DNA from: JBFMDN01 sp040753915 | GTDB lineage: Bacteria > Desulfobacterota > Desulfomonilia > Desulfomonilales > Desulfomonilaceae | Assembly (NCBI GenBank): GCA_040753915.1 | Contig: JBFMDN010000013.1 | Location: 34,079 to 98,078, forward strand | Length of the DNA: 64,000 bases | Reading direction: 5' to 3' | In this document: piece after piece, positions 30,484 through 41,031 of the stretch | Position numbering within the stretch: position 1 is the stretch's first letter | Layout: the number at the start of each line of letters is the position of its first letter | The notes under the pieces: model-generated | Told to the model about the DNA's origin: nothing | Databases searched by the model: none | The model's input: only the letters and a program-made list of their open reading frames with translations | Program-made: the position numbers and the translations under genes

Positions 30484-33072
30484 CTATCCTTCAACCTCGA
30501 TGTCGAACTGACCGATCTCGATGCTCGATGGTTCTGCAAGCAGCTCGACATCGTACCTCCATCGCCATTTCATGTGTGCCATGAGGAAATCCAGCCAGTT
30601 TTTTTCATTGTCATTGGCCGGCGTTGCGGCGAGGGACTCAATCCGCTCCATGTCAGGTCTTGTGGTCGGCCTCCGAAAGATGCCGGACTGAAAGTTCCAC
30701 ATGACTACCGTGCAATCGTGTCCTCCGCTGATCAACATGCGGCTTTCCGGATCCGTTGCCAGACACGTCACCGGGCCCGTATGCTCTTCCAGCATGCCCA
30801 TGGGCTTTCCGTCCGGCAGTACCCACATTCGGACCGTCCGGTCCCAGCTCGCGGAGGCGAGCATTCGACCGTCGCCGCTGATCGCCAGGGACGTGACCAG
30901 GTTGGCATGCCCCGCCTTTCTTACGACCAGCTCTCCTGTTCCCACGTCCCACACGATCACGTCATTGTCCGAGCCTCCGCTGGCGAGAAGCGTTCCGTCG
31001 GGAGTGAACGCAAGGGCTCTCACCGTCATGCTGTGGCCGTGCAGGTTCGCGACCGAGTCGCCGGATGGAACCCTCCAGATCCCTATCCGGGCATCTTCTC
31101 CCCCTGTAGCAACCAGCTCGCCGTTTGGGCTGAAGGCCACGCTTCGCACAGATTCATGAGATGCCCGCACTTCCTTCAAGAGCGTTGCGTCTCGCAGACG
31201 CCAGATCCTGAGGGTTCCGTCATAGCCCCCAACTGCAAGCAGTCTTCCGTCCGGGCCCAGTGCGAGAGACGCCACGCCTTTTTTGTGTCCGGGCAGGATT
31301 TTCAGGAGAGCGGTTTCAGGCACACTCCACACGCGGACGTTGCCCTCAGCGCCCGACCCCGTGATGAGGAGCGACCCGTCTGCTGAGGCCGCGAGACCGC
31401 TCACCGGATGTCTGGCCGCGGTAAGGCTATTCAGCAGCTTCCCATCGGGCATGCTCCAAATACGTACCGTCCCGTCCCAGCTCGCGCTGGCAAGCGTGCG
31501 GTCGAAGTAGGAGCTCACCGTGAGCCGGCTGACTCGCCTGCCATGGGCAGTGAACAGTGCGCTGGGCCGATCCACGATGCCGAGAACCGGCGCATCTTCT
31601 TTCAGATTTCTCGCCAGAGCTTGCAGGTGACGAAATCCCTCGATCTCATGGCTTGCCGCCGGCTCCCACCCTTCGTGTGCGAGGCGCTCCAGGGCCAGGG
31701 CGGCCCACACAGCCGGGGCATGACGCGCCAGGCGCCACATGGTTTCCCAATCACCGCGATCCTGGAGGATAGCAAGGGTGACTTCCCATTCTCGGCTGGT
31801 CATCTCGCCCATAGAGCGCTTGTGCCTTGCGCCCGAGACAAGCTCTACCAGCTCCAGACGCCCTGTCCTCCGCGCAGTGTCCGCTATACGAGTACGGAGA
31901 CCTTTCCCGCCATGCTCGTAGAGCTCCGACAGAAAACTCATGTCAAAGTCGAGGCTCTCGTATTGGTCCCACTGCTCTGTGAGGAAGTAGAAGAGTGCTC
32001 GATACCGGATTTCCTTCGGCACGCAGCCGTGTGCTATGGCGACCTCCTGAGCTAGCGGTAAGCCGTGCTCGATCAACACGCGGCAGAGAGCGTCCTTGTT
32101 CTCCGGTCTTTCCAGCACTTCGTCTAAAAGTTGCTCTGCCCGCCGGGCGATAATCGGATTTTGGTCGTCAAGAGCTACCACCAGAGGATGAACGAGGTCC
32201 GTACCTTCGTCTCGGAGCAGGTCGAGGCGGTCGTTCCTGAGACTGGAAAGAACCCTATTCATGAGAGGCTTCTTGGCCACGTACCCCGCGGTCGAGACCG
32301 CATGATCCAGGTCCGGCGTCCTGTGATGAGTCCAAATCTCAATCAAAGCGTCGACCGCTGCCTGGTCCTTCAAGTTCGACAAGCACCGAGCAGCACGGAG
32401 AGAGATCTCAGCGTCGGAATCGGCGCATGCATCGACCAGCGGACGAACCAATTCGGGTCCGCCTGTGACGAGCAGCTCCGATCGGTCAGTAACCAAGGCA
32501 GACAGGACGCGAGCAGTTGGTGGCTTCCTGGCCACGAAACCTTGCCGCACTATGATCTCTCTGAGTCCTGTCGATCGGTTCTCCGTCCAGTGACTGCACA
32601 GACAATCGATGGCGTCCTCATTCTTGATGTGGCTTAAAGCAAGCCGGGCCCGCTCACGAATCTCGAGCCGGGGGTCCATGCTTGCCTTGAGCAGGGGAAC
32701 CACGATGTCGGGACCACCATACATCAAAGCGTTCTCGCTGCCGGCTTCTAGCTCACGAACGACCCGCACGTGAGACGCGAAGTCCGGTATCCATCCCTCC
32801 ATGGCCAAGAGCTCGGTAAGCTTTGGATGGCGAGTGGACCACCAAACCTCGTATATCGGAGCGACGTTTCCCTCAGCCGCCAGATTCCCCAGAGCTCGTA
32901 CGATGAGCCATGAGAGCTCTGAATTGTTGCCTGCCTCCAGGGCTGGGGCCAGAAGCTCTGTCGAAGCGGACGGGTCCGCAAGGGCAACCTCTTTCACGAC
33001 AGCTAGTGGGTCAGCAGCGGTGTGGGCCGAGGCAAGCCTTTCCTGCAGCGTTTTACGGTTTTCCGGATCCAT
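30484..33072 (-). CDS. HEAT-repeat and WD40 beta-propeller scaffold protein
   Basis: An 862-residue protein. The first ~380 residues are repeated helical pairs of the HEAT type (PLVDACADSDAEISLRAARCLSNLKDQAAVDALIEIW). The C-terminal ~300 residues hold about seven WD40 units, with recurring endings such as DGTVRIWSMPDGKLL, DGTLRIWRLRDATLL and DRTVRMWVLPDGKPM. No catalytic domain or signal peptide is seen. Such proteins are cytoplasmic scaffolds, often tied to Ser/Thr kinase or chaperone systems. It is probably co-transcribed with the GrpE-like gene. Confidence 0.88.
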   Translation of the reverse strand: MDPENRKTLQERLASAHTAADPLAVVKEVALADPSASTELLAPALEAGNNSELSWLIVRALGNLAAEGNVAPIYEVWWSTRHPKLTELLAMEGWIPDFASHVRVVRELEAGSENALMYGGPDIVVPLLKASMDPRLEIRERARLALSHIKNEDAIDCLCSHWTENRSTGLREIIVRQGFVARKPPTARVLSALVTDRSELLVTGGPELVRPLVDACADSDAEISLRAARCLSNLKDQAAVDALIEIWTHHRTPDLDHAVSTAGYVAKKPLMNRVLSSLRNDRLDLLRDEGTDLVHPLVVALDDQNPIIARRAEQLLDEVLERPENKDALCRVLIEHGLPLAQEVAIAHGCVPKEIRYRALFYFLTEQWDQYESLDFDMSFLSELYEHGGKGLRTRIADTARRTGRLELVELVSGARHKRSMGEMTSREWEVTLAILQDRGDWETMWRLARHAPAVWAALALERLAHEGWEPAASHEIEGFRHLQALARNLKEDAPVLGIVDRPSALFTAHGRRVSRLTVSSYFDRTLASASWDGTVRIWSMPDGKLLNSLTAARHPVSGLAASADGSLLITGSGAEGNVRVWSVPETALLKILPGHKKGVASLALGPDGRLLAVGGYDGTLRIWRLRDATLLKEVRASHESVRSVAFSPNGELVATGGEDARIGIWRVPSGDSVANLHGHSMTVRALAFTPDGTLLASGGSDNDVIVWDVGTGELVVRKAGHANLVTSLAISGDGRMLASASWDRTVRMWVLPDGKPMGMLEEHTGPVTCLATDPESRMLISGGHDCTVVMWNFQSGIFRRPTTRPDMERIESLAATPANDNEKNWLDFLMAHMKWRWRYDVELLAEPSSIEIGQFDIEVEG

Positions 33073-33263
33073 TGCAAGGCCTTTTCATGCAGGCTCACAA
33101 ATTCGTGGGAGGCAAGACAGTTGCCGACAGAGATGTCCGATCGATGACCGAAGACCGTGTGGAGGGCATTGTTTCAGAAAGACCGCTCCCACACGTCTCG
33201 CACGGGACTCTTTTCTCTTGAGGACCGACGTCGTGGGGAAATCTACCCGTGTCGGCACAGGGC

Positions 33264-34145
33264 TCACACTCTGCGATACTTGCCGTCCTCCAGCACCACA
33301 GTACCACGTTTCAGTAATCGTTCCAAATGCTTGCCCATAATCGCCCGTTCTCCGAAGTCGTAGAATTCTTTCGGTTCCCGCTTCTTTCTGTATACAATAC
33401 GGGCCTCCACGATCTCTGGAATCGTCTTGGGCTCCTTGAGCAAGTCCAGAAGCCTCATCTCCCTCTTGTCGATCACCCGGAGATACGGATCCCACAACTC
33501 TGCCGGATCGCTTTCAATGATTCCCTGTCCGTGACACGCGATCCAGACTTTGGCCTGAATCCCCCGGAGCTTGTTGACCGAAGCGATGACACCGTCAATG
33601 TCGGAATTCACATCGCCGTACCATGGTCCAAAGGGAGTCAGATCGTAATCACCGAGGAACAGGACGCCTTCTTCGGGGAAATACAGGGATATATGACCGG
33701 GAGTATGCCCTGGTGTATGAATGACTTCTGCCGTTACCCCGCCCAAATTGAGCAATTCACGGTCCTCGACAAACCGGTCCGCGAATCTCGGCTTAAAGTG
33801 GAAAAGCTCGTACATGGTGTTGGTCCACGGTATTCGCTCTTCGTCATTCATACCGTATGCATCGAAGAACTTATCAAGGCTCTGGAGAGGCTCGGCATCG
33901 AACCGGGAAATCCAAAGCTCTTGCCGGTCAAACAGATCGAGATGCATCAGATGGTCCTCATGCCAGTGAGACAGGAGGATCGCGTCCACTCCCGGCTTGT
34001 CAAGAAGCTCAGCAAGCTTGTCTCGGTCAGAGGCAGGGTCTATGAGAACCTTGACGTCTCCCTCCACGTAGAGAGAGTGGCAATACGGATACTGTCCAGA
34101 ATTCTGTCCTGGAACGAACACCAGGGGCCCCAATCTTCTGTCCAT
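33264..34145 (-). CDS. metallo-beta-lactamase-fold hydrolase
   Basis: A 293-residue member of the metallo-beta-lactamase superfamily. The metal motif is LSHWHEDHLMHL, with later ligands in HTPGHTPGHISLYFPEEGVLFLGDYDLTPFGPWYG and CHGQG. The family includes hydroxyacylglutathione hydrolases, thioesterases and flavodiiron-type proteins. The C-terminal ~60 residues form a helical winged tail (LLDLLKEPKTIPEIVEARIVY) as in LACTB2-like enzymes. The start ATG at 34145 has AGGAG eight bases before it. The substrate is unknown. Confidence 0.85.
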   Translation of the reverse strand: MDRRLGPLVFVPGQNSGQYPYCHSLYVEGDVKVLIDPASDRDKLAELLDKPGVDAILLSHWHEDHLMHLDLFDRQELWISRFDAEPLQSLDKFFDAYGMNDEERIPWTNTMYELFHFKPRFADRFVEDRELLNLGGVTAEVIHTPGHTPGHISLYFPEEGVLFLGDYDLTPFGPWYGDVNSDIDGVIASVNKLRGIQAKVWIACHGQGIIESDPAELWDPYLRVIDKREMRLLDLLKEPKTIPEIVEARIVYRKKREPKEFYDFGERAIMGKHLERLLKRGTVVLEDGKYRRV

Positions 34146-34606
34146 AGATTTCACTCCTGACGGAGGCGCCGCTCCCGCGGACGCCCAGGTCTCTGAAGAC
34201 GCTGCAGGCTCGGCCACCTATAGCAGTTGCCAATGATAATGTCTCTGTTGTCAGGGCATCGACAGCGAGAAGGCCGTTGGCAGCAAGCCTCACGCTGTCC
34301 ATGCTGTATTTCACCCGCATCAGCCGGAGCAAAATGCGCTCCACGCAGGTAGAACGGGCGTCCCGCCCGTTTATTGTTAATGTTGGCGGGCAGACGCCCG
34401 TCCTACCAACAAGACACCGGAAATGTCCGAAACCCGCCTCCCAACAGGTCAGAAAATCTGCCAAGGATTATATATAGCACGGAACGGGGGGATTAGCGCT
34501 TGAGTTTTTGAGACAGCCGTACTCTTCGATGAGTCATGGGCCGGTATACGGGGCAGGAGAATGGCATGAGCTGTCCGGAGGTTTCCACCTCGAGGCACGC
34601 CCCCGC
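34146..34606. repeat. non-coding region with a 60-bp palindromic repeat (34348-34407)
   Basis: GGTAGAACGGGCGTC at 34348-34362 is mirrored by GACGCCCGTCCTACC at 34393-34407 (one mismatch). A second member of the same family lies at 63415-63473, and a half-element at 46733-46798. A TTTTTGAGACAG string at 34505-34516 resembles a MITE end, without a partner. No gene is seen. Confidence 0.6.
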
Positions 34607-37600
34607 TCATCTCTTGAAGAGCACGGTGAAGGTGGTTCCTCCGGATAGAGCGCAAGATTCCGGGTCGGGTACGTATGGGCAGTCGCTTATGGCGCCCGGA
34701 CAGCGGCCCTCATTGTTGGCAATGTGGCTGCATCGTTCACTCTCAAAGTTTATGTCGAACCCACCTGCTTCTGAGAGGATCTTCAGGCGCATTAGCTCGA
34801 GCCCCTTGCCGCCCGCGTCGAAATCGAAGGGGTTTCTGGTGGCATATTTCTCCGTGTCCTGGGTGTGGTGAAACGCGGCGAAGACATAGTCCTGGTCGGT
34901 TCGCGGGATTCCCATGCCGTGGTCCTTCACCTGGAGAAGCACCCCTCTTGCATCCTCGGTGAGCTCCACGGAAATTTTCCCCTGATCGGGGGTGTTCTCG
35001 ATCGCATTCTTTGTCAGTGTGGCCACTACGTCCGCGAAGACCCGAGGATCTATGATGTCCGTCTCCACGGCATCTATATGCCTGTCGATCGCCACTGCAC
35101 GGTGTAAGCTTTCGCCCTCGATAGAATCCAACAGCTCATGGAGGGTTGCGGAAACACGGAAGAATCTGGGCCTGTACGGTCGCGGGGCGACAATCTCCTG
35201 CACGATCCCCTGGATCTCCGACAACCGGCCAAGGCTTCGCCTAATCCTATCGACTTTGCGCTGTCGAATGTGCAGGGGGAGCCCCCGATCATCCAAGTCC
35301 TTTACGGATCCTTTAATGACAGCCAGAGGGGTTTTCAACTCGTGGGACAAGTGGTGCACAGCCAGCATTCTCGCGCGCTCCAGAGACTTGAAGGCCGAGA
35401 TATCGCGGGCCACATGAACCGTCCCAGCCAGCTCTCCCTGCTCGTTTCGCAGAGGTGACACCCTGAGGTCGAACACACCTGCGAGGATCTCGTCGGATAC
35501 TTCTGCCGAAAGCTCTTTGCCTTCGGAAAGCACCGTTGTATCGGGGCAAAACGCCGCCAGGCCGCGTGGTTCAGCGGACATCTGGCACACCGTCCCGATC
35601 AGCTCATCCGGAGCCAGCCCCAGCCGTTCAGTTATAGCGCGGTTCACACGGACTATTTCTCGACGGCTGTTCAAGATCATTATCAGGTCCGACACGGAGT
35701 CGAAAGTCCTCTCCCATTCGTTTTTCGCTCGAATGACCTCCTGCTGGGCTTCGACTTCCGCTGTGACATCGAGAAAGGTCGCGATGGTTCGTCCGTCAGC
35801 CAGGACAACAGCTCTGAAGCTTACGATCTTCGATCCTCCGTCATTGCAGCGTATCTTGAATATTCGAGGCTCGGCTCCGGCTCCGATGCCGTGGCGAAGC
35901 TTCAACTCCTCCTTTTCTGCACGCCAGACGATCTCCGCTTTGCGTCGGCTCTTATCGGTCCGGTAGGCCTTAAGAAACCACGTCTTGACGTCCGGAACAT
36001 CTCCGATGGTGTAGCCAAAGAGCTGAGAAAAAGTCGGATTAATGTAATGAGTCCGTTCATCAGGGCCCATCACCACGATACCGAATGGAGCCACTTCGGC
36101 CAGGGTGCGGAACCGCTCCTCACTTTCCCGTAGAGCGACCTCGGCACGTTTGCGGTCGCTAATGTCCCGCAGCGTTGCCAGAATTCCGGCAGGCTCTCCC
36201 GTATGGTCTCGGTAGCGTGATGAGCTGATACTGATGTCCAGGAGACGACCATCCTTTGTGAATCGCTTGGTCTCGAACTCACTGCATGGGGTGCCGTCCT
36301 GTATAAGGCTCATAATGACTTTCATCGTGCGTTCGGCTTCTTCGTCAGGCAGATAGGGTATGCGTCTGTCCGCAACCTCTTCCATCGTCCAGCCGAATAT
36401 CTTCGTAAACGAAGGGCTCACGTACTGGGCCCTGCCCTCCATGTCGTAGATGACCACGGCATCGGCAGAAGAATTGAGCAGAGAGACGTAAAGCTCCTCT
36501 CGTCTCTTGGCCTCTTCGTACAGTTTCCTGAATTTCTCTTCGCTTTCTCGCAGCTTTTCCTGGGCGCGCTTGCGCGTAATTTCCACAGCAGCCAGGTTGC
36601 CCAGCATGGAGAGGGTGTCAAGATCAACTTTTGAAAACGGGGTCTTAGTTCTGTTGAACACATAGAGGACCCCTACATTGGTCTTGCCTATTTGGACCGG
36701 TACGGCAATACCGGAGAGGAGACCCTCTGCCCTGACCACGTCGTGAAATGCCGGGCCCACCTCCTTGAAGTAATCTTCCACCACGTCGAGCTTGCCCGTT
36801 TGAGCTACACGCCCGCCCATCCCGACGCCCATTGGAATGCGCAGAGCTTTGAACTCATCGGTCACAATACCGGAGAGGGTATGCATGAACAGCTCGTTTG
36901 CCTTCTCGTCCCTCAGCGCCAGAAACGCTTTATCAGCGGAAAGAAGAGCACGGCTCTTTTCAACGATGAGCGACAAATTCTCTTCCAGGGTGTGCTCTGC
37001 AGTCATGGCCAGCGCCAGATCGTAGAGCGCCTGGAATTTCTTTAGATCCGCTGCCTTGGTGGCTTCCGCAATTTTTCGAGCGGTGATGTCCCGCAGATGC
37101 ACGACACTTCCCGTAGGCTTACCGTTTTCGCCAAAGAATGGGGCACCGCTGATGCTGACGTCGATTACTCTCCCGTCTTTGGTGTATCGTCTCGTTTCCT
37201 GTGCGCTGAAACGTTCGCCTCGCATGACAGTATCGATCATCCACTGCGTTTCGGGCCAGCTCTCTGAGGGCACGAAGTCTGTCTTCTTTCCTGCCAGTTC
37301 TTCGAATGTCCAACCGAACACTCGAGTGAAAGCGGTATTCACGTAACTAGGAATGCCTGCCATGTCGTACACGACGATAGGGTCGGGAGACACGTCGAGA
37401 AGAGTACGATATCGCTCTTTGCTCCTCTCCGATTCCGCGTAGAGCGATCGATATTTTTCTTCACTCTCTCGAAGCTTCTCTTCGGCTCGCTTGCGATCTG
37501 TTATATCGAGAAGGGTACCGAAAATGGCAGGGCGACCACCCTCATCAGTCCTGGAGCCGTAAACTTCGACGTAAATAGTCCGACCGTCTTTCCTGACACC

Positions 37601-37963
37601 CCGGAACTGAAATTGGAGAGCGGCAATATCGCCGGCTACCCGTTTCTTGAGATTCGCCTCCACCAGCGGCCAGTCTTCGGCATGCACTACGTCTTGCGGA
37701 CCGAGCCGATCCTGCATCTCATCAACGGCGTATCCGAAAATCTCCGCCATCTTGGGATTGACATATCGGAAGCGGTGGTCCTGGATCCGATACACGCCCA
37801 CTATGGCCTTTTCCGACAGCTTCTTGAACCGCTGTTCCGATTCTGTCAGAGCCTGCGAGACATTTCTGTGCGCAGCTTCCCGAGCCTCAAGGTCAGCGAC
37901 ACGGCCCTGAAGAAGGTCGATCTCTTGAATAAGTTGTTCCTTAGTCTTGAGCTGGTAGTCCAT
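34607..37963 (-). CDS. multi-PAS/GAF sensor histidine kinase
   Basis: A 1118-residue cytoplasmic sensor kinase with no membrane segment. In order: a short coiled coil, two PAS domains, a GAF domain (~320-470), then three more PAS domains, a dimerisation domain with the phospho-acceptor in HLSHELKTPLAVIKG, and an ATPase domain with KNAIENTPDQG and DHGMGIPRTDQDYVFAAFHHT. The kinase core is followed by a Cys-rich tail (CSHIANNEGRCPGAISDCPYVPDPESC) that could bind a metal or cluster. It reads away from the response-regulator genes at 38.2 kb and may pair with them. Confidence 0.92.
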   Translation of the reverse strand: MDYQLKTKEQLIQEIDLLQGRVADLEAREAAHRNVSQALTESEQRFKKLSEKAIVGVYRIQDHRFRYVNPKMAEIFGYAVDEMQDRLGPQDVVHAEDWPLVEANLKKRVAGDIAALQFQFRGVRKDGRTIYVEVYGSRTDEGGRPAIFGTLLDITDRKRAEEKLRESEEKYRSLYAESERSKERYRTLLDVSPDPIVVYDMAGIPSYVNTAFTRVFGWTFEELAGKKTDFVPSESWPETQWMIDTVMRGERFSAQETRRYTKDGRVIDVSISGAPFFGENGKPTGSVVHLRDITARKIAEATKAADLKKFQALYDLALAMTAEHTLEENLSLIVEKSRALLSADKAFLALRDEKANELFMHTLSGIVTDEFKALRIPMGVGMGGRVAQTGKLDVVEDYFKEVGPAFHDVVRAEGLLSGIAVPVQIGKTNVGVLYVFNRTKTPFSKVDLDTLSMLGNLAAVEITRKRAQEKLRESEEKFRKLYEEAKRREELYVSLLNSSADAVVIYDMEGRAQYVSPSFTKIFGWTMEEVADRRIPYLPDEEAERTMKVIMSLIQDGTPCSEFETKRFTKDGRLLDISISSSRYRDHTGEPAGILATLRDISDRKRAEVALRESEERFRTLAEVAPFGIVVMGPDERTHYINPTFSQLFGYTIGDVPDVKTWFLKAYRTDKSRRKAEIVWRAEKEELKLRHGIGAGAEPRIFKIRCNDGGSKIVSFRAVVLADGRTIATFLDVTAEVEAQQEVIRAKNEWERTFDSVSDLIMILNSRREIVRVNRAITERLGLAPDELIGTVCQMSAEPRGLAAFCPDTTVLSEGKELSAEVSDEILAGVFDLRVSPLRNEQGELAGTVHVARDISAFKSLERARMLAVHHLSHELKTPLAVIKGSVKDLDDRGLPLHIRQRKVDRIRRSLGRLSEIQGIVQEIVAPRPYRPRFFRVSATLHELLDSIEGESLHRAVAIDRHIDAVETDIIDPRVFADVVATLTKNAIENTPDQGKISVELTEDARGVLLQVKDHGMGIPRTDQDYVFAAFHHTQDTEKYATRNPFDFDAGGKGLELMRLKILSEAGGFDINFESERCSHIANNEGRCPGAISDCPYVPDPESCALSGGTTFTVLFKR

Positions 37964-38282
37964 GCCCGACGCTCCCCGGAGCGGTTGGAGGAGACCGGAA
38001 GGTTCCTAGGTGGACACCCAAGCAGAGGTTCATGCGAGTATTTCTTCAAACGATCGCTATGGGGCACCCCCGGGATTTTCGTCATGCGATGTGCCGGGCG
38101 AACATGCACATTTGGATTCACCTATCTTACGTCACAGAGCGTCTGAAGTCAAAGGACGAGAAAGTGGTTGCATAACCCCAAGAATACGTGCAATGCCACG
38201 GGACTTCCCAGCAAATCTGCTTGACACGTCTGCTTTTCCCGCCCTATAAGTATACATTCCAGCCTGCATACGGAGTCATGAA
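37964..38282 (+). promoter_or_regulatory. divergent intergenic region with sigma-70 promoter at 38221-38250
   Basis: TTGACA at 38221-38226 and TATAAG at 38245-38250 (18-base spacer) lie 33 bases before the response-regulator start codon. The remainder of the region shows no gene. Confidence 0.65.
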
Positions 38283-38801
38283 ATGGCGGAAAGCGTGCTG
38301 ACCGGTAAGCGGATGCTCGCCGTCGACGACGAGCCGGACATTCTTGATATCCTTTGGGAAGAGCTTGACAAATACGGCGTAAATCTTGATAGGGCACTGT
38401 CCTATGAAGCCGGGGTTCAAATGCTCTCCTCGTTTACCTATGATCTGGTAATCCTTGACATTATGGGAGTCCGGGGATTTGACTTGCTCCTGTTTGCCGT
38501 GTCGCGGGATTTCCCGGTCGTGATGCTTACAGCACATGCGCTGAGCCCGGAAGCACTGAAGAAATCCATCGAGTTGGGGGCGCGAGCGTACGTGCCGAAG
38601 GACGAAATCGACAATATTGCGCCTTTTCTGGAAGACGTGCTCAGTCTCAGTTACGAGTCAGCGTGGAAAAAACTTTTGAAAAAACTGGGTGGAGTGTTCG
38701 GAAAACACTTCGGGCCCGATTGGAGAAAGTCTGAAGAGGAATTCTGGACGGATTTCGAGAAGCGCTTAGAGGTAGAGCATTCCACCATCATTCAGTCATG
38801 A
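38283..38801 (+). CDS. single-domain response regulator with C-terminal helical extension
   Basis: A 172-residue protein. Residues ~10-130 are a receiver domain: acidic pair in MLAVDDEPD, phospho-acceptor in LVILDIMG, Thr in VVMLTAHA and Lys in YVPKDEI. The ~45-residue tail is charged and helical with no known output domain. It is divergent from the large PAS kinase gene, which is a likely partner. Confidence 0.87.
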   Translation: MAESVLTGKRMLAVDDEPDILDILWEELDKYGVNLDRALSYEAGVQMLSSFTYDLVILDIMGVRGFDLLLFAVSRDFPVVMLTAHALSPEALKKSIELGARAYVPKDEIDNIAPFLEDVLSLSYESAWKKLLKKLGGVFGKHFGPDWRKSEEEFWTDFEKRLEVEHSTIIQS

Positions 38802-39040
38802 GCCATCAGTCGGAATACCGTCCACTATAGATACTACGAGCGGATAAGTCGCGTGGTGCTGGAGGTTTCAGGCCTGTCCGCGGGCTGTGGTAGGGCCTCT
38901 CCAGGAACGGCCGTCCGCGAATTGTTCGGCGTTCGCCAGGGGTTGAACCTCATTTTCATGCTGCTTCACCATAATGTTGAGTCGCGCGCAAGAGGTTGGG
39001 AAATGTTTCGGGAATGGCCCCCGAGCATGGGAGCATATCC

Positions 39041-40834
39041 ATGGGCATGAACTCGAGTAAACGCATTCTCGTGGTTGATGATGAGCCGTACAATCTCGCT
39101 TTGCTCGAAGCCATGCTCGAGTCGCTGGGGCACGCCGCCGAATTGGCCACAGATGGGATTCAAGCGCTCGAAAGGCTGGGACCGGACATCGACCTCGTTC
39201 TCCTTGACGTTATGATGCCTGGAATCGACGGATTTGAGGTTGCTCGCAGAATCAGGGGCCATCCTGCGTGCGGCCACATCCCGATAATTATGGTCACTGC
39301 GCTCAATAGCAGAGAAGACAGATTGAAGGCCGTCGAGGCTGGGGCAAACGATTTCATCTCGAAGCCCATAGACCAGGTGGAGCTTCGTGTCCGAATGGCG
39401 TCTCTCCTGAAATTCAAAGAGGCCCAGGACATGGTACTTCGCCACCAGGCAGAGCTGGAATCAACGGTCGAGAAGCGCACCCGGGCACTCCGGGAGAGTG
39501 AGGAGCGCTTTCGGGCCGTTTTCGAGACCGCCCAGGATGGAATCTTCGTCAAAGACAGGTACTTGAGGTACACGCACGTGAATCCGGCCATGCTAAGGTT
39601 CGTGGGTAAGCCGGCCGAGGAGGTAGTGGGTAAGACAGACGAGGACATCTTCGGCCCCCAGTTGGCTCACACCATTCGCGACGTCGAGCGTCGCGTCCTC
39701 GGTGGCCAGACTATCGAGACCGAGCACACATGGCGTTCCAATCAGGGGCCAGTAACGCTGGCGTGCGTCCGTGTGCCTCTCATGGCTCAGAACGGGTCGG
39801 TTACCGGGATCTGCGGCATTGCGCGCGACGTAACCGAGTTCAAAGAGCTGTTCGACGATCCAGCCCCGAAACCGGATGAGTTTCCTTCCGCCGCGATGCG
39901 ACACACTCTGGAGCGAGTGCGTCTTGCTGCAGAAACAGATTCACTCATTCTATTTTTGGGCGAGAGTGGAGTAGGCAAAGATTATATGGCTCGCTACCTT
40001 CACGATCACTCCCGCAGGGCGAGCGGCCCGTTCTTCAGCATCAACTGCGCGGCTCTGGCTCCAGAGCTTGCAGAGTCAGAACTGTTCGGCCATGAGGCCG
40101 GGGCTTTTACTGGGTCTAGGGGCCGAAAGAGGGGACTGCTGGAGCTGGCGGAAGGTGGCACTCTCCTCCTCAATGAAATTGGAGAGCTCTCCCCGCGTCT
40201 GCAGGCGAAGTTACTCACATTCCTGGACAGCCAGTCCTTTACCCGCGTGGGAGGCGAGAAAAGCATTACAGTGAACGCGAGGTTGGTAGCGGCAACGAAC
40301 CGCGATCTCGAGGAAGAGGTGGAGCGGGGCGGATTTCGCAAAGACCTCTACTATAGGCTCAACGTTTTCTCGATCACGGTTCCGCCTCTCCGAGAGCGAA
40401 CTGAGGATCTCCCATTACTGGTCCGGGACCTGCTCACCAATCTTGTCACAAAGATGGGGGCGCCGAAGACTGTAAGCGTTACGCCTGAAGCGATGCGGGT
40501 GCTCAGAGACTACCCGTGGCCCGGCAATGTCAGGGAGCTGCGCAACGCCCTCGAACGCGCCCTGATTCTGGCAGGGGGGAGCTCGATCAACTCGTCGCAC
40601 CTGGGAATGCACTCCGGCACTCTCGAGCGCGTGGACCCCCAGGAGGAAGATGCATTCGTAATCCGCATGTCGGCAATTGAATCCATGACCGAGGTTCTCG
40701 AAGAAGCGAAACGCTGGCTCGTGTCAAAGGGATTGGTCATCTCGGGTGGCAGCGTGAAGGAGGCGGCATCCAGATTGGGCATTACGCGAGATCAGATGAA
40801 GTATCTTATGAAATCTCTGGGAGTTCGGAGATAA
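39041..40834 (+). CDS. receiver-PAS-AAA+ sigma-54-dependent activator with altered motifs
   Basis: A 597-residue NtrC-family regulator. An N-terminal receiver (ILVVDDEPYN, LLDVMMPG, FISKPID) is followed by a PAS domain, an AAA+ domain (Walker A GESGVGKD) and a C-terminal helix-turn-helix (SVKEAASRLGITRDQMKYLM). The sigma-54 contact loop reads GAFTGS rather than GAFTGA, and Walker B reads LLLNEIGE rather than DE. Both changes were confirmed in the bases. It may still activate transcription, perhaps weakly. The start at 39041 has GGGAG seven bases upstream. Confidence 0.88.
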   Translation: MGMNSSKRILVVDDEPYNLALLEAMLESLGHAAELATDGIQALERLGPDIDLVLLDVMMPGIDGFEVARRIRGHPACGHIPIIMVTALNSREDRLKAVEAGANDFISKPIDQVELRVRMASLLKFKEAQDMVLRHQAELESTVEKRTRALRESEERFRAVFETAQDGIFVKDRYLRYTHVNPAMLRFVGKPAEEVVGKTDEDIFGPQLAHTIRDVERRVLGGQTIETEHTWRSNQGPVTLACVRVPLMAQNGSVTGICGIARDVTEFKELFDDPAPKPDEFPSAAMRHTLERVRLAAETDSLILFLGESGVGKDYMARYLHDHSRRASGPFFSINCAALAPELAESELFGHEAGAFTGSRGRKRGLLELAEGGTLLLNEIGELSPRLQAKLLTFLDSQSFTRVGGEKSITVNARLVAATNRDLEEEVERGGFRKDLYYRLNVFSITVPPLRERTEDLPLLVRDLLTNLVTKMGAPKTVSVTPEAMRVLRDYPWPGNVRELRNALERALILAGGSSINSSHLGMHSGTLERVDPQEEDAFVIRMSAIESMTEVLEEAKRWLVSKGLVISGGSVKEAASRLGITRDQMKYLMKSLGVRR

Positions 40835-41031
40835 TTGCTGTACCTGCCTCGAACGAGGCCACGCGCAGCCCGTCACGAAAGTCGGACGGGAGAAGTTGAG
40901 CATCAGAGAGAGTTTTTCTGGTCACCCCGGAAGGAAAATGGCATAATACGCGTGGAACGGGCCAGAATGAGTATTGGAATCTGCCCGGATCTTGCCGTAT
41001 CGTCTGTGTTGCTCGTCCGGGGAGCCGGGAC

